Assembly (NCBI GenBank): GCA_010014835.2
Contig: JAAAKB020018633.1
Location: forward strand, 1-24,317
Reading direction: 5' to 3'
Source of the DNA: Apostichopus leukothele
Lineage: Eukaryota > Echinodermata > Holothuroidea > Aspidochirotida > Stichopodidae
DNA length: 24,317 nt
Position numbers and translations under genes: made by a program. How positions within the stretch are numbered: position 1 is the stretch's first letter; each line of letters opens with the position of its first letter. The notes below the pieces were generated by a model. It was not told the origin of the DNA and searched no databases. It worked only from the letters and a program-made list of their open reading frames with translations. Positions 12,301 through 19,441 of the stretch are shown here, in pieces.

Positions 12301-15300
12301 CAAGTTTTAAGCCAGTATTGCTCTTTTAAGGTAAAATTATGACATCAACAGTGGGTTGTAAGGTATTCACTCAATAGGCGGCAACCATGGAACATCTAAA
12401 TACTGGAACAAATAAAAATGTGAGCAATATCAGAATGTTCATTAACTTTTTCTAAAAAGCTTTTCAGTTGGCAATGCACTATGTTTACTTAAAATCCAAA
12501 GACATCTAGCAATTTCAAGTTAAAGGAAATTCACTTTTAAATCCTGTATGATCTTATCCCATTGTTTCACTTACCTCTGGGGTGTGAGCAATATCTCTAT
12601 CGACTACTTCTATATCTATGGCTAACAGAATCCGCAGGAACACATCGATGACCGGAGGTCCGTGAGAGAGGTATTGGAGGAGATCCTGAAAGAATGTCGG
12701 CCAATGGTTGAGGTAATCTTGCACAAAAACTAGAGAAAATAGTTGGGCCACTTTATTCTTAATAAACATCTTTTCCTCAGTTGGAGTAAAGGCCTGTGGG
12801 AAGAACAAGAAGAATACATAGAAAATAAATACAGTGCATCAAGTGGGAAAAAAACAGATTAAATTTTCTTGTTTTGTGTTCAGAAAGAGTAAGTTAATTT
12901 GTAAGTTATATGTGTCATTCGAGTCACAACTGAATTTTAAAAGTCCAGTGTAAGAATGGATCTTTTCTTCATATGGTGCTGGTTACTGTAGCCATGATTT
13001 CATTAAATAAAGAAGAAAGAGAAGCAAAAATTAAATACAGTTAATTGAAGACTCACAGACATTTGAAGCCAGGTTATCAGAAGGTTTTGTATATTAAGGC
13101 GATCCTCTTGGCTTGCTGTAGGATACCTGAGGAAAAGATCAGTGAGGTAATTAATAACAGAAGTTGACATCTAGAAGAAAATAATAATTTGCTGGCTTAC
13201 AGCTTCAAAGTCTCAATACATGTTTGCTGATGAATTTCGGAAAGCAAACTTCCATAGCAGATACAATGTTTCTTGTTCTAAATGCACTCTGACCAGGTGG
13301 GTTTAATGGAGAAAGCTGTCGCAATCGAAAGAAAGAAATTTCTTTTCTGTTGCCCTTATGGCGTGAACGATTTACCATAAAATCACTGCGACTGCCCATA
13401 TCAGCATGTTCATTACACAAATGTAACCTCTATATACTCGTATGGTCCACTTTTTCTACCCAATTCCACGGAGGAAACGTTTGAAAACACATCGGTAAGA
13501 CCAAAAGAAAGACACTACTCAAAAGAAGGGACCTAACACAGACTAGCAACAGAAGTGAAGGTAGTCCTAAAACAGAGAGACTTGATTGGCGCATGATCTG
13601 TTGGGCGGAGCTTGCAAATTTTGATTGAAGTTTGTAGAATCTACGGCCTCGTTAATAAATCTGGCGAATTTTTTTCAGCTCAAAATGTTTAACGACAGAT
13701 AACTCATTTAAAAATAATGAATATTGATATGGAAATTGCGTAGAACGGTGTCATTTTCACTGAGCTTTTTAGTGCAGTAAGCTGTAAGGTCTAAGTTTAA
13801 ATTTGGCAAACACGTACTGAGACTTTAACAGAATAGGAATTTACTTAAACTGTGAATGTAAATCACTGAAAAGGAGAGTCAGTTTCTCAGATCTGATATT
13901 GATTGTGTTTTGCTTTTTTCATTTGTTTATGAGAAGAGAAACCCCTGTTTTATTTCCCTGCCATTTTTGTATGGTATTGGAGGAAGTCTACAAATTTGGT
14001 CACTTTCTTAGTCCACAATAAAGCATATTTTGAAATTTCACTTTTGCAATAATATTGAACTGTCACCATAGGAGTCTGGAGCCATGGTTTTGTTTTAGCA
14101 ACAACACAATGCTGATAAAGAAAACCAGAATGCAAAAGTGCATCGTGGTTTCAATGATATAACAAGAGCAGTTTTCTTCATGATTCTGATGTAATGTATA
14201 ATGAAGGGTGTACAACATACTCGATATTAGTTATACAGTGAAAAGCAGCATAATGTAACAAACAATAAATTCACAATGACACAGACTGGACCCTGAAATG
14301 ACCTCCGCCCACGACATTAGGCTTCTTGTACTAAATGTGATACATCAACATATTTAATATGACATCTTTCCTTGTTGAAATATCATGTTTACAAAGTTTT
14401 TGCAATTTGACCTCTGATGACCTCAAATGACCTTTGACCTCCATCAAAAATAATGACTTCTTATACTCAATGTGGTTCTTCTACACACCAAATATGAGGT
14501 CTGCCCAAGCTTCCCTTTCTTGAGATATCGTGTTCATAAGGTTTCAACAATTTGAGTCCTGGTGACCCAAAATGTCGTTTGACCTCCACCAAAAAATATA
14601 GGCTCCTTGTACTCAATGGTACTTCTACACACCAAGTATGACATTGGTCCGACCTTCGCTTCATCAGAAATGGTGTTTACAAGCTGAGCATCACACACAC
14701 ACAGAGACACACACCCATACATACACCATCATTAAATGCAAAGATTACGCTTATCATCGAAACCAAAAAGGAAAGAAAGAGCAGAAACCCAGATCTAGGA
14801 AAAGATCTAATCTTGAAGCTTTACTCACTTGTTCTTGATGAAATGCTCTACAACTTGAAAACAGAAGAACTTAATATGATCATTATCATATTTCTTGGCA
14901 AGAATAGCATTAGCACAGAGTTGCCATCCAATTTCAGACTGTTTCATTTCTTCAAAGTACGCCAATGCCTGAAAGAAGGGGGAAAACAAGACAGAAATGA
15001 TTCATCACAAAATCTAGCTCATAATAAAGATACATATTCCTAGACTACAGAGACAATAAACTCTCGAGTTATTTGTCATGGACGTTACGTTTATAAATAT
15101 GTGTTAATGTACTATACTTTAAATTTGTACAACTCATCATGGATCCACTTGTATACACTGAACTGTTAATACCCTTCAATCTTGAACTTAAAGGCATTGA
15201 AGACTCGCCCCAAACAGCATGCCGCGCTCTGAAAAAGTTAACTTTCCGTTGCTTGCAAGTGAAGTTTTCTGCTTGTCGTTACAAAATGCAGACAGTAATG

Positions 15301-15537
15301 AAACGTGATACCTTGTTATCTTTAGCTGGACCAATGCATGTCTGAGGAACAAATGACTGGTTTCCATTTGTTGGTGTAGGGTTTTGAATGAATGCTGGTA
15401 ACAAAATTATGGACAAAATTGCAAAGAGCATGTCAACACACATTATATATAGCCAATAATAAAGACCTTACTCTGCGTTGGGATTCTGTAGTTGCAAACG
15501 GCCCCAAGCCTTGCAGAGCTACCTCATCCATTTCCAT
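182..15537 (-). CDS. XPOT: Exportin-T (tRNA nuclear export receptor), 14 coding exons, 3' part off the left edge
   Basis: This is the span of a spliced gene; the exons are listed separately. Exportin-T is a karyopherin-beta family HEAT-repeat protein that binds mature tRNA together with RanGTP in the nucleus and carries it through the nuclear pore. The joined exons give 658 codons with compatible splice phases throughout. They follow the vertebrate protein closely, for example ALAYFEE, DHIKFFCFQVVEH, TMRVQCVPALVDSWYQIL, CYVSWIDIGLIAN, YDDSYNFDSQGEDEVMF, FETVARYEKFF and TTDDQLFLYEAAG. The amino-terminal part corresponds to the Ran-binding importin-beta-like region and the rest to HEAT repeats. 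From memory human XPOT has about 960 residues, so roughly 300 C-terminal residues lie outside. No internal stop or broken splice site was found, so the gene looks functional. Exact exon ends rest on reading by eye. Confidence 0.93.
325..758 (-). other. XPOT intron between coding exons 13 and 14
   Basis: AT-rich with poly-A tracts. An ATTTGCAT octamer occurs at 719-726. I saw no repeat or gene. Confidence 0.6.
759..854 (-). CDS. XPOT: XPOT coding exon 13
   Basis: The exon is 96 nt, phase 0-0, and covers residues 580-611. It runs from ENGHHQILTTDDQLFLYEAA to ISSSLPVE. Human has ENGHQSLLSSDDQLFIYETA. The acceptor is GAATTCCAG|GAA and the donor GAG|GTATGT. Confidence 0.94.
855..2290 (-). other. 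XPOT intron between coding exons 12 and 13
   Basis: It holds the 51-bp minisatellite and two pure A runs near 2060 and 2245. Otherwise it is unremarkable AT-rich sequence with nothing recognised. Confidence 0.6.
1805..2007. repeat. 51-bp minisatellite, four copies
   Basis: Four head-to-tail units start at about 1805, 1855, 1906 and 1957 (spacing 50, 51, 51). They carry GGTTAACCAATGGTA, TCTAAACAATGTGGTC and ATTTGCATAATGATATGA. The last three differ by only a few bases, while the first is more diverged. The array lies in the XPOT intron between coding exons 12 and 13. Because 51 is a multiple of three, it reads as an open frame of 17-residue repeats; this is a by-product, not a gene. Confidence 0.92.
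2291..2524 (-). CDS. XPOT: XPOT coding exon 12
   Basis: The exon is 234 nt, phase 0-0, and covers residues 502-579. The acceptor is CACATTTTCAG|TAC and the donor CCC|GTAAGT. Landmarks are YFETVARYEKFF, EHIPAALSAFLDERGIRN, VRSRCAYLFGRFMKQLKG and AEDILQRIPDLL. Human has FFETVVRYEKFF, QHIPCVLMAFLDHRGLRH and VRSRTAYLFSRFVKSL. The exon is clearly more GC-rich than the surrounding introns. Confidence 0.95.
2525..5028 (-). other. XPOT intron between coding exons 11 and 12
   Basis: At 2.5 kb this is the longest intron here. It carries the tRNA-like SINE at its transcribed 3' side. From about 3000 to 5028 I could name nothing. A short G/C-rich patch at 4755-4800 is not recognised. Confidence 0.6.
2610..2960 (+). 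mobile_element. tRNA-derived SINE, tRNA-Ser-like head
   Basis: The left end resembles a class II tRNA: GTAGTTAAGGCAATAG matches the D-arm and box A area of tRNA-Ser or tRNA-Leu. Positions 2642-2658 form a perfect 5-bp anticodon stem (ATAGA/TCTAT) around a CTCGAGA loop with a CGA (Ser) anticodon. The box B region near 2665 is decayed. A body of about 270 bp follows, including CACCCAGGTGTATAAATGAG, a type of SINE body I recall from marine invertebrates. Ends and target-site duplications could not be defined, and the family name is unknown. It lies in the XPOT intron between coding exons 11 and 12. Confidence 0.7.
5029..5079 (-). CDS. XPOT: XPOT coding exon 11 (51-nt small exon)
   Basis: The exon is only 51 nt, phase 0-0, and covers residues 485-501: LMESGVSQHTHWAVTLQ. 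Human has LVTSGVSSYQHTSVTLE, the same length. The acceptor is TTCCTGTTGCAG and the donor CAG|GTATTA. It was found by searching for the residues missing between the two large flanking exons, and being a multiple of three it could be skipped without a frameshift. Confidence 0.9.
5080..6176 (-). other. XPOT intron between coding exons 10 and 11
   Basis: AT-rich; the plus-strand open frame at 5661-5849 has no recognisable domain. Nothing else is seen. Confidence 0.6.
6177..6315 (-). CDS. XPOT: XPOT coding exon 10
   Basis: The exon is 139 nt. The first base completes the split Ser codon (AG|T), then come residues 439-484 from QWKNVTFTQCELAIAMFYNL to HKCMVL. Human has NWQTTRFMEVEVAIRLLYML followed by AEALP. 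The donor TTG|GTGAGT was preferred because it gives the same length as human through the next exon. The acceptor is TTTGACAG. A second CAG three bases inside the exon would break the frame. Confidence 0.91.
6343..6362. repeat. Perfect 20-bp palindrome
   Basis: ATTGTGGTAATTACCACAAT equals its own reverse complement. It lies 28-47 nt before the acceptor of XPOT coding exon 10 on the transcribed strand, where a branch point is expected. Its function is unknown. Confidence 0.85.
6498..6724 (-). CDS. XPOT: XPOT coding exon 9
   Basis: The exon is 227 nt and covers residues 363-438, with codon 438 split. The acceptor is TGTACTTTAG|GTC and the donor GAG|GTAGGT. It includes VVMKKFEYDDSYNFDSQGED and EVMFLDYRKQMMVLFVNLAK. 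Human has AVMKKLTYDEEYNFENEGED and EAMFVEYRKQLKLLLDRLA. The acidic GEDE stretch followed by the YRKQ helix is a characteristic exportin-T segment. Confidence 0.95.
6801..7732. repeat. GC-rich minisatellite with higher-order structure
   Basis: About 930 bp consist of variants of GACGCACACTACAG joined by short linkers such as GGCCG, AAACCG and GAT, giving monomers of roughly 14-18 bp. A marker variant (TCGGACGTACAC-like) recurs near 6851, 6959, 7085, 7269, 7395, 7589 and 7716, so about 126 bp is a second, longer period. The plus strand is rich in A and C and very poor in T. The array lies in the XPOT intron between coding exons 8 and 9. It makes long open frames in several frames on both strands, rich in HTT or VRPVCSV, which are repeat artefacts. 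Confidence 0.93.
7761..8240. other. Possible dispersed repeat in an XPOT intron, unclassified
   Basis: This segment follows the minisatellite and has two short plus-strand open frames (7768-8007 and 8017-8238) with no recognisable domain. GATGGTTGGGCTTGTGTCTC near 7923 recurs with few changes at 9860-9886 in the next intron but one, in the same orientation. That suggests a dispersed element rather than a gene. No terminal repeats or tRNA-like head were found. Confidence 0.3.
8550..8706 (-). CDS. XPOT: XPOT coding exon 8
   Basis: The exon is 157 nt. The first base completes the split Arg codon, then come residues 311-362. It includes LSKEGTIENTGNALRAIQGK, FLGHEDDDVSL and EYIGLLKQ. Human has LIKNGDIKNAQEALQAIETK, LLIHEDDDISS and DYLHILKQ. 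The acceptor at CTCTACAG was chosen over an AG 19 nt further upstream because only it keeps the frame and the alignment. The donor is CAG|GTATTG, phase 0. Confidence 0.93.
8707..9551 (-). other. XPOT intron between coding exons 7 and 8
   Basis: AT-rich sequence with no recognised repeat or coding signal. Confidence 0.6.
9552..9631 (-). CDS. XPOT: XPOT coding exon 7
   Basis: The exon is 80 nt. It starts in phase 0 after TTACGCAG and ends inside an Arg codon (AG|G) at the donor AAAG|GTAATG. It covers residues 284-310 and reads EDDVDYLAKLSNLISDMGCQ then LIGCWQ. Human has EEDVDFLARFSKLVNGMG at this place. It is short, without a methionine near its start, and is supported by the phase and the alignment with both neighbours. 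Confidence 0.92.
9632..10147 (-). other. XPOT intron between coding exons 6 and 7
   Basis: It contains, at 9860-9886, the second copy of the short dispersed sequence also found at 7923. Nothing else is recognised. Confidence 0.55.
10148..10417 (-). CDS. XPOT: XPOT coding exon 6
   Basis: At 270 nt this is the longest exon seen here. It is phase 0-0 and covers residues 194-283. The acceptor is TTTAAACACAG|AAG and the donor TAC|GTAAGT. It holds NSELTCLCLEVIGCYVSWID, IGLIANEHFIERMLNHL, ALRESACDCFCEIINKGMD and VSNVLQTAG. These match human NSEVTCQCLEVVGAYVSWID, EEACDCLFEVVNKGMD and LCQVLQSAG. The human and local segments have equal length, so no indel is needed. It codes for several HEAT helices of the tRNA-embracing arch. 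Confidence 0.95.
10418..11174 (-). other. XPOT intron between coding exons 5 and 6
   Basis: AT-rich, with overlapping plus-strand open frames at 10587-10851 that show no domain. Nothing recognised. Confidence 0.6.
11175..11258 (-). CDS. XPOT: XPOT coding exon 5
   Basis: The exon is 84 nt, phase 0-0, and covers residues 166-193: ETQRNTLLKDTMRVQCVPAL then VDSWYQIL. Human reads RRNTLIKDTMREQCIPNLVE followed by SWYQIL, nearly the same. The acceptor is GAACTCAACAG and the donor CTG|GTAAGA. It contains no ATG near its start, so a search for long open frames would miss it. I found it by looking for the residues that had to lie between the flanking exons. Confidence 0.92.
11259..12574 (-). other. 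XPOT intron between coding exons 4 and 5
   Basis: A stretch near 11980-12070 has several GGGG runs on the plus strand. No repeat family or coding exon was found. Confidence 0.55.
12575..12793 (-). CDS. XPOT: XPOT coding exon 4
   Basis: The exon is 219 nt, phase 0 at both ends, and covers residues 93-165. The acceptor is CTTCCCACAG|GCC and the donor GAG|GTAAGT. Landmarks are EEKMFIKNKVAQLFSLVFVQ, DYLNHWPTFFQDLL and LRILLAIDIEVVDRDIAHTP. Human has EKTFIRNKAAQVFALLFV, KWTKFFFDIL and LRILMAIDSELVDRDVVHT. This is one of the best conserved parts of exportin-T. Confidence 0.94.
13057..13126 (-). CDS. XPOT: XPOT coding exon 3
   Basis: The exon is 70 nt. Its first base completes a split Lys codon (AA|G), then come residues 70-92, ending LLITWLQMS. 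The acceptor is TTTTCCTCAG and the donor TCT|GTGAGT, phase 0. It corresponds to human QQQLIRETLISWLQAQ. Similarity in the first half is low, but the length, phase and the TWLQ motif fit. It is too short to recognise without its neighbours. Confidence 0.88.
14283..14690. repeat. Tandem repeat of about 140 bp, three diverged copies
   Basis: The motif GACCTCC recurs at 14300, 14435 and 14581 (spacing 135 and 146). After each come related stretches such as TTCTTATACTCAATG and CTACACACCAA. The middle copy contains TGACCTTTGACCT (14428-14440). The copies are clearly diverged, so the array is old. It lies in the XPOT intron between coding exons 2 and 3. Confidence 0.8.
14688..14726. repeat. CA-rich microsatellite
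   Basis: An imperfect run of ACACAC, AGACACAC and CCATACATAC directly follows the third copy of the ~140-bp tandem repeat. It is probably a tail or a secondary expansion of that array. Confidence 0.7.
14829..14968 (-). CDS. XPOT: XPOT coding exon 2
   Basis: The exon is 140 nt and covers residues 23-69, with codon 69 split. The acceptor is CCCTTCTTTCAG and the donor CAA|GTGAGT. It encodes ALAYFEEMKQSEIGWQLCAN followed by AILAKKYDNDHIKFFCFQVV and EHFIKN. Human has ALAYFEQLKISPDAWQVCAE and DDHVKFFCFQVLEH in the same order. This is the first HEAT-repeat pair, in the region expected to contact RanGTP. The match is strong enough to fix gene identity on its own. Confidence 0.93.
14969..15471 (-). 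other. XPOT intron between coding exons 1 and 2
   Basis: AT-rich sequence. The plus-strand open frames here, including 15139-15345, carry no recognised domain. Confidence 0.6.
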
Positions 15538-15548
15538 CTTCCTGTCCT
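15472..15548 (-). CDS. XPOT: XPOT first coding exon with initiator Met
   Basis: Coding runs from the ATG at 15537 to a donor at 15472 (CGCAGA then GTAAGG). It encodes residues 1-22, MEMDEVALQGLGPFATTESQ plus RR, ending in phase 0. It corresponds to the human start MDEQALLGLNPNADSDFRQR. Two in-frame Met codons lie at 15537 and 15531, and the second matches human Met1, so either could be used. A possible acceptor AG at 15549-15550 would make 15548-15538 the end of the 5' UTR. If that acceptor is not used, an in-frame TAA at 15564-15562 closes the frame upstream. The polypyrimidine tract before the acceptor is weak, so the upper boundary is uncertain. Confidence 0.85.
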
Positions 15549-16867
15549 CTGCACCAGATGTTTATCCTTCAAAAGAGTGTACAAATAAATACAAAATTAA
15601 AACAAATTGGATTTTATTACCAGAAATAGATTGTCAGAATATGTTTAACAAAATTGAAAGATGTAAATAATAATTAATATTGCAAAACAATAATATGAAA
15701 TACAGATAAATGCACATGTTTTTCTAACACTGATACATGCCATATGTTTCCAACATGTTTAATTTTGTCATTAGAATTTATATCCATTAGAAAAGAAGCT
15801 GCAGGCTACATATATAGCAGTCTCACAATATGTTTCGCTTGGTTGAGATACTGTACCACAGCCACAGTATTCATTTGTCAAAATATTGCCAGGAATTAAT
15901 ATCAATTGAATTTAAAAAGATGACTGGTTGGCTGATAATAAATTGAAAGAGGTAAACTGTCTCAACAAAGAAAACAAAGACAAAATGACTGTGACTTCAA
16001 ACGAGATTGTGGTTTCTTTAAAGCTTTTAACACCCTGCCCCCAGTTTTGCACATATTTTTGGCATTTGGCTATCTTACTCCCTAAAATTAACCAAACATT
16101 ACCTCAACATGATACCACTACTCTCTGGGACTTGAGCTTAGACTTAGACTGGCTGAGCATAGCAATTGTACGATGCATAGGCACAGAACAATTAATATTT
16201 TGAGATCATTACATTTCTGAGGAACTACACATGAAAAACTCGTACAGTTGATTTGGATTTTTCCGTGATAGACATGGTTGATCAAGTCCTTAACTGCGTC
16301 AATTATGAGCCCACCGTGCTATACCAAGACCACTCCTTCCGTTATGACATCACCAGTTAGGATGAAGCCTAGTCTGGAGAGCATGAATATTTATGCTAGT
16401 GCCGAAAAATTTACACTCAAATAGCATATTGAATTTGAAACACTGGAAGCACTTGTTAGGCCTAGTTAATAATAAATATTAAATGTTTGCAAGTTTCCAT
16501 TGACAAAACTGCGCAACAGCTGCAAAAATATTTATGGAGACAAAAACAGACTAGCCTCAGCCTTCTAGTACTACTAGCTTTGAGATAGCTTTCCCCAAAA
16601 CAAGTCATAAAAATACTGCACAACAAATTGATAAGCCTAGCATTTACGGAATTGCAATCATTCAGTTTTCTGTAGGCCTATGCGTGTTCTTAAAATGTCT
16701 TAACGTTATAAAGTATGCACATTAACCATGTCATAGCCTATCAGGTTGTCTTCATATTTTGTTGTTTGAAGGAATTTTTGGTTGTCCAAATGAATTAAGC
16801 ACTTGGATATTTAAAATGGAGTGCCCACTGCCTTGCGTGAAAGCCGTAAGAAATATTGAATACTTAC
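15549..16867 (-). other. Presumed XPOT 5' UTR intron or upstream region
   Basis: No coding signal was recognised. The stretch 16290-16400 (around CCCACCGTGCTATACCAAG) may be part of a dispersed repeat. Its status as an intron depends on the proposed first exon at 16868. Confidence 0.4.
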
Positions 16868-16960
16868 CTGTATCAATTTAGCCTTGTAGGTGAGTACTGA
16901 AACGTTAGGCTTTGCAGGCCTAGTCTATCGGCCTGAGGCAAAAGTCTTACTCTTAGTGAC
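16868..16960 (-). promoter_or_regulatory. XPOT: Possible non-coding first exon (5' UTR) of XPOT
   Basis: On the minus strand GATACAG|GTAAGTATT at 16868/16867 is a near-ideal splice donor. The roughly 130 bases before it contain no ATG. It could splice across about 1.3 kb to the acceptor at 15549-15550, just before the XPOT start codon. The upper end given is arbitrary because I can see no transcription start or TATA box. This is an inference from one splice signal and position; the exon could be absent or spurious. Confidence 0.35.
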
Positions 16961-19285
16961 TAGTCTTACGGAGATCGACAAATCTTGGACAAAACTGTAG
17001 TGTAGAGTTATAGACATTTTATGTGGTGTATGACACTGTTCATGACTAATCATGTTGGGTTGCAGGAATTCTCTTTTAGTGAAAAAATGATTTCCAAACA
17101 TTTCCAGAGACAGAGGGTAAGCCCAAGGTTTACATCACATACACTGCAGCAACATAAATGAGCATACGGTATGCCCACATGCACAGTATAGTACTGCATA
17201 CACGTTGTACCCTAGCTAACTTGTCATATGTGCGTGGGGCCACCAGGGTACGTACCCTGTAGTGTACAAATTATACCTTACTGTATCGAACCGTTAGTGC
17301 ATATGTACAGGATGCACATACAGCTTAAGTGAAGGATTTTCCCCACATTACAGAAGGTATCAAAATGTGATTTATTTCTTACGTTGTTTTCTAATAGGAA
17401 TGGAGGGCGATACTAACAAGCTACTATCAATTTCAGGGGCTGATTTTTATTGTAAAGAATAGGGATTTGCCAAGTTTTGTTCGAAGTGTTGAACACTTAC
17501 GGCAAATAAGCTAGTCGTCCGTGAGACAACCTAAGCAGGGTTTAGGTTGTCCGATGTGATTTTTGGTCGTCTCGGACGACTGTTAAATTTGAGCCTTGGC
17601 CTAGGCTGAGCATAGTCTTTTCCACTAAAAGTAATGTTAACAGTGATCAAAGCTTAGAACTGCAAAGAGTGTTGTGTTCAATCAGTAAAGAGTATTTTCA
17701 GACATCTGTTTGGAGACTATAACTAGCCTGTCAGATCATTGCAAAATATCTAAACATTGACTTCTTGGGAACAAATCTCTGTAATATGAATGTAATTGGC
17801 CATGTATTTGGCCCTGTGCTTCTCCAGTGAGTGCTGCATTCTCAATGCTGAAATTTTGTTTGGGAACTAGCCTTGTAGAATCCTGAAGTACGATATAATA
17901 GTTTTTCATTAGTGTCAAGGAGAATTTTCCCAAGAGATATATGGCACTGAAGATGTAAATTGCCATCTGTTATGCATCAGATCAAAGTGTTTTATATGAC
18001 GGGATACAAAAAACAACTACTTGAGCAGAATATGGTTTCCTTGAAGGTAATTGCTGAAAAAACTAAAACCAAGAAGTACAGAATAGCAAGTAGAATAAAA
18101 CAGAAAGTTAGAAATCAACCATGAGTAAATGAACAGAAAGGAACTACCCAAAATAGAGTCTGGAATTTATCTTTTTTTTGAGCTGTCATGTCAGCTATCT
18201 ATATGCAGCAACCATACACAGAAGTAATTAAGACATGTGTGTGAAAATATAGTAAAACAATGATTGTTCACCAGGTGACCCTAAATGTTACCTCAATAAA
18301 ATAAAATGAGAACACTTAACTACGGAAATGAAAGAAAAGCAAAATGAGAAGGCTGTATCAATCACGGTTGTCACACAGCTACATGAGTACTGAAAGTTCA
18401 AAGCTATGAAAGAAAATGAGGGACTATGTATTAAAAGCAGTATATTGTATTTTGATAATCATCCCTTTTAGACTTGGGTACTGGGAATGTTTGCACCGCA
18501 TCTGTCTTTTGATGATCAACTTGTATACTCCCCTTTGAAAAAATAAGGCCCAAGCACTTTACACTTTTTGCAGCAAAACAGCATTTACCAAAATTAGTAA
18601 AATCCAGATGCTAATTAAATCAAGGACAGAAAAGACCTGGGCCTGGGCTCTTCCGATTGCATCAAAACATCTTCAAACGTGGTCATGGAAAAACATGTAC
18701 AGTGCGAATAACCTTATTTCCAGCAGTGGCAACAGAAGAAGAATCATTAATGTCAGAAAGCATTTGTATACTAGTATAAGGTCCACCTCAGTAACTCTAG
18801 CAAGAATTTGGTTCTTTCTCAATGACACAACACTATTTGTAGGATTAAGTAAATGGAATAAAGTTTTGCTATTGTGGATCGACGTAATAACTAGCACCCA
18901 TCAGCTGCTAGGTAAGAGGAAACGATGAAACTGGCCCAAGAAAAGCCTCATCACTGTTAGGAAAACCAGCGACCCTAACAGATACTAAACAAGCTGTATG
19001 AGGTGGAATATTCACAGACTCAGTAGATCTAGCCAGTTTACAGGGGTGGATGACTTGGGCTCAGATTTATCTCAGTAATTCCTTCCTGAATAGAAAGTGT
19101 GCTGTAATACCCACGCCAATTGTAACCATTTGCTCTTTATGATAGGTCGGTGAAGCCTTTGGAAAACAGTATTTCTGCCACAATGATATGAATATATACG
19201 TAATGTTATGATCGCAGACTTTTGGTATTCATTCAGTTTTGTTCTCCATTTACAATCAATTGTTTGCTATCTTTTGTGTTTGTAG
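16889..19285. other. Intergenic region between divergent genes, promoter area
   Basis: About 2.4 kb lies between the presumed XPOT first exon and the first recognised exon of the EGF-CUB-HYR gene. It must hold the promoters and probably the signal-peptide exon of the plus-strand gene, but I could not identify that exon. A good plus-strand donor, TTGTAG|GTGAGTACTG, sits at 16888/16889 and another, GCTAG|GTAAGAGG, at 18906/18907. The frame before the second has no convincing signal peptide. No repeat family or TATA box was recognised. Confidence 0.4.
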
Positions 19286-19441
19286 ATTGTAGTGATGCGC
19301 TCTTCCAACAATGTGACGACGGGGTTACGGAGTGCCTGGCAAGACCACTTAGCCCTACAGCTCCCGCGGATGAACCAAACTTTGTGTGTAACTGCACAAC
19401 CGACGAAGACATTGGGTATGATTGTAGGACCCGGGATCCTG
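19286..19441 (+). CDS. EGF-like module exon
   Basis: The exon is 156 nt, phase 1-1, with acceptor TTTGTGTTTGTAG and donor CCTG|GTATGT. It starts DCSDALFQQCDDGVTECLAR and ends IGYDCRTRDPG. It has six cysteines spaced C-7-C-6-C-17-C-1-C-9-C, and the CxC followed by a final cysteine is typical of an EGF-like fold. The long gap between the third and fourth cysteines is unusual, so the fold call is moderate. An Asn-Cys-Thr sequon precedes the last loop. Confidence 0.75.

Larger units (their letters stand above)
13127..14828 (-). other. XPOT intron between coding exons 2 and 3
   Basis: It carries the ~140-bp tandem repeat and the CA tract. The segment 13565-13800 (around GTTGGGCGGAGCTTGCAAAT) has the look of an old dispersed repeat, but I cannot name it. 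The rest is unremarkable. Confidence 0.5.

Noticed and set aside
18608-18928. 106-codon plus-strand open frame in the intergenic region
   Set aside because: There is no domain, no signal peptide, and composition like the surroundings. The donor at its end does not suffice to call it an exon.
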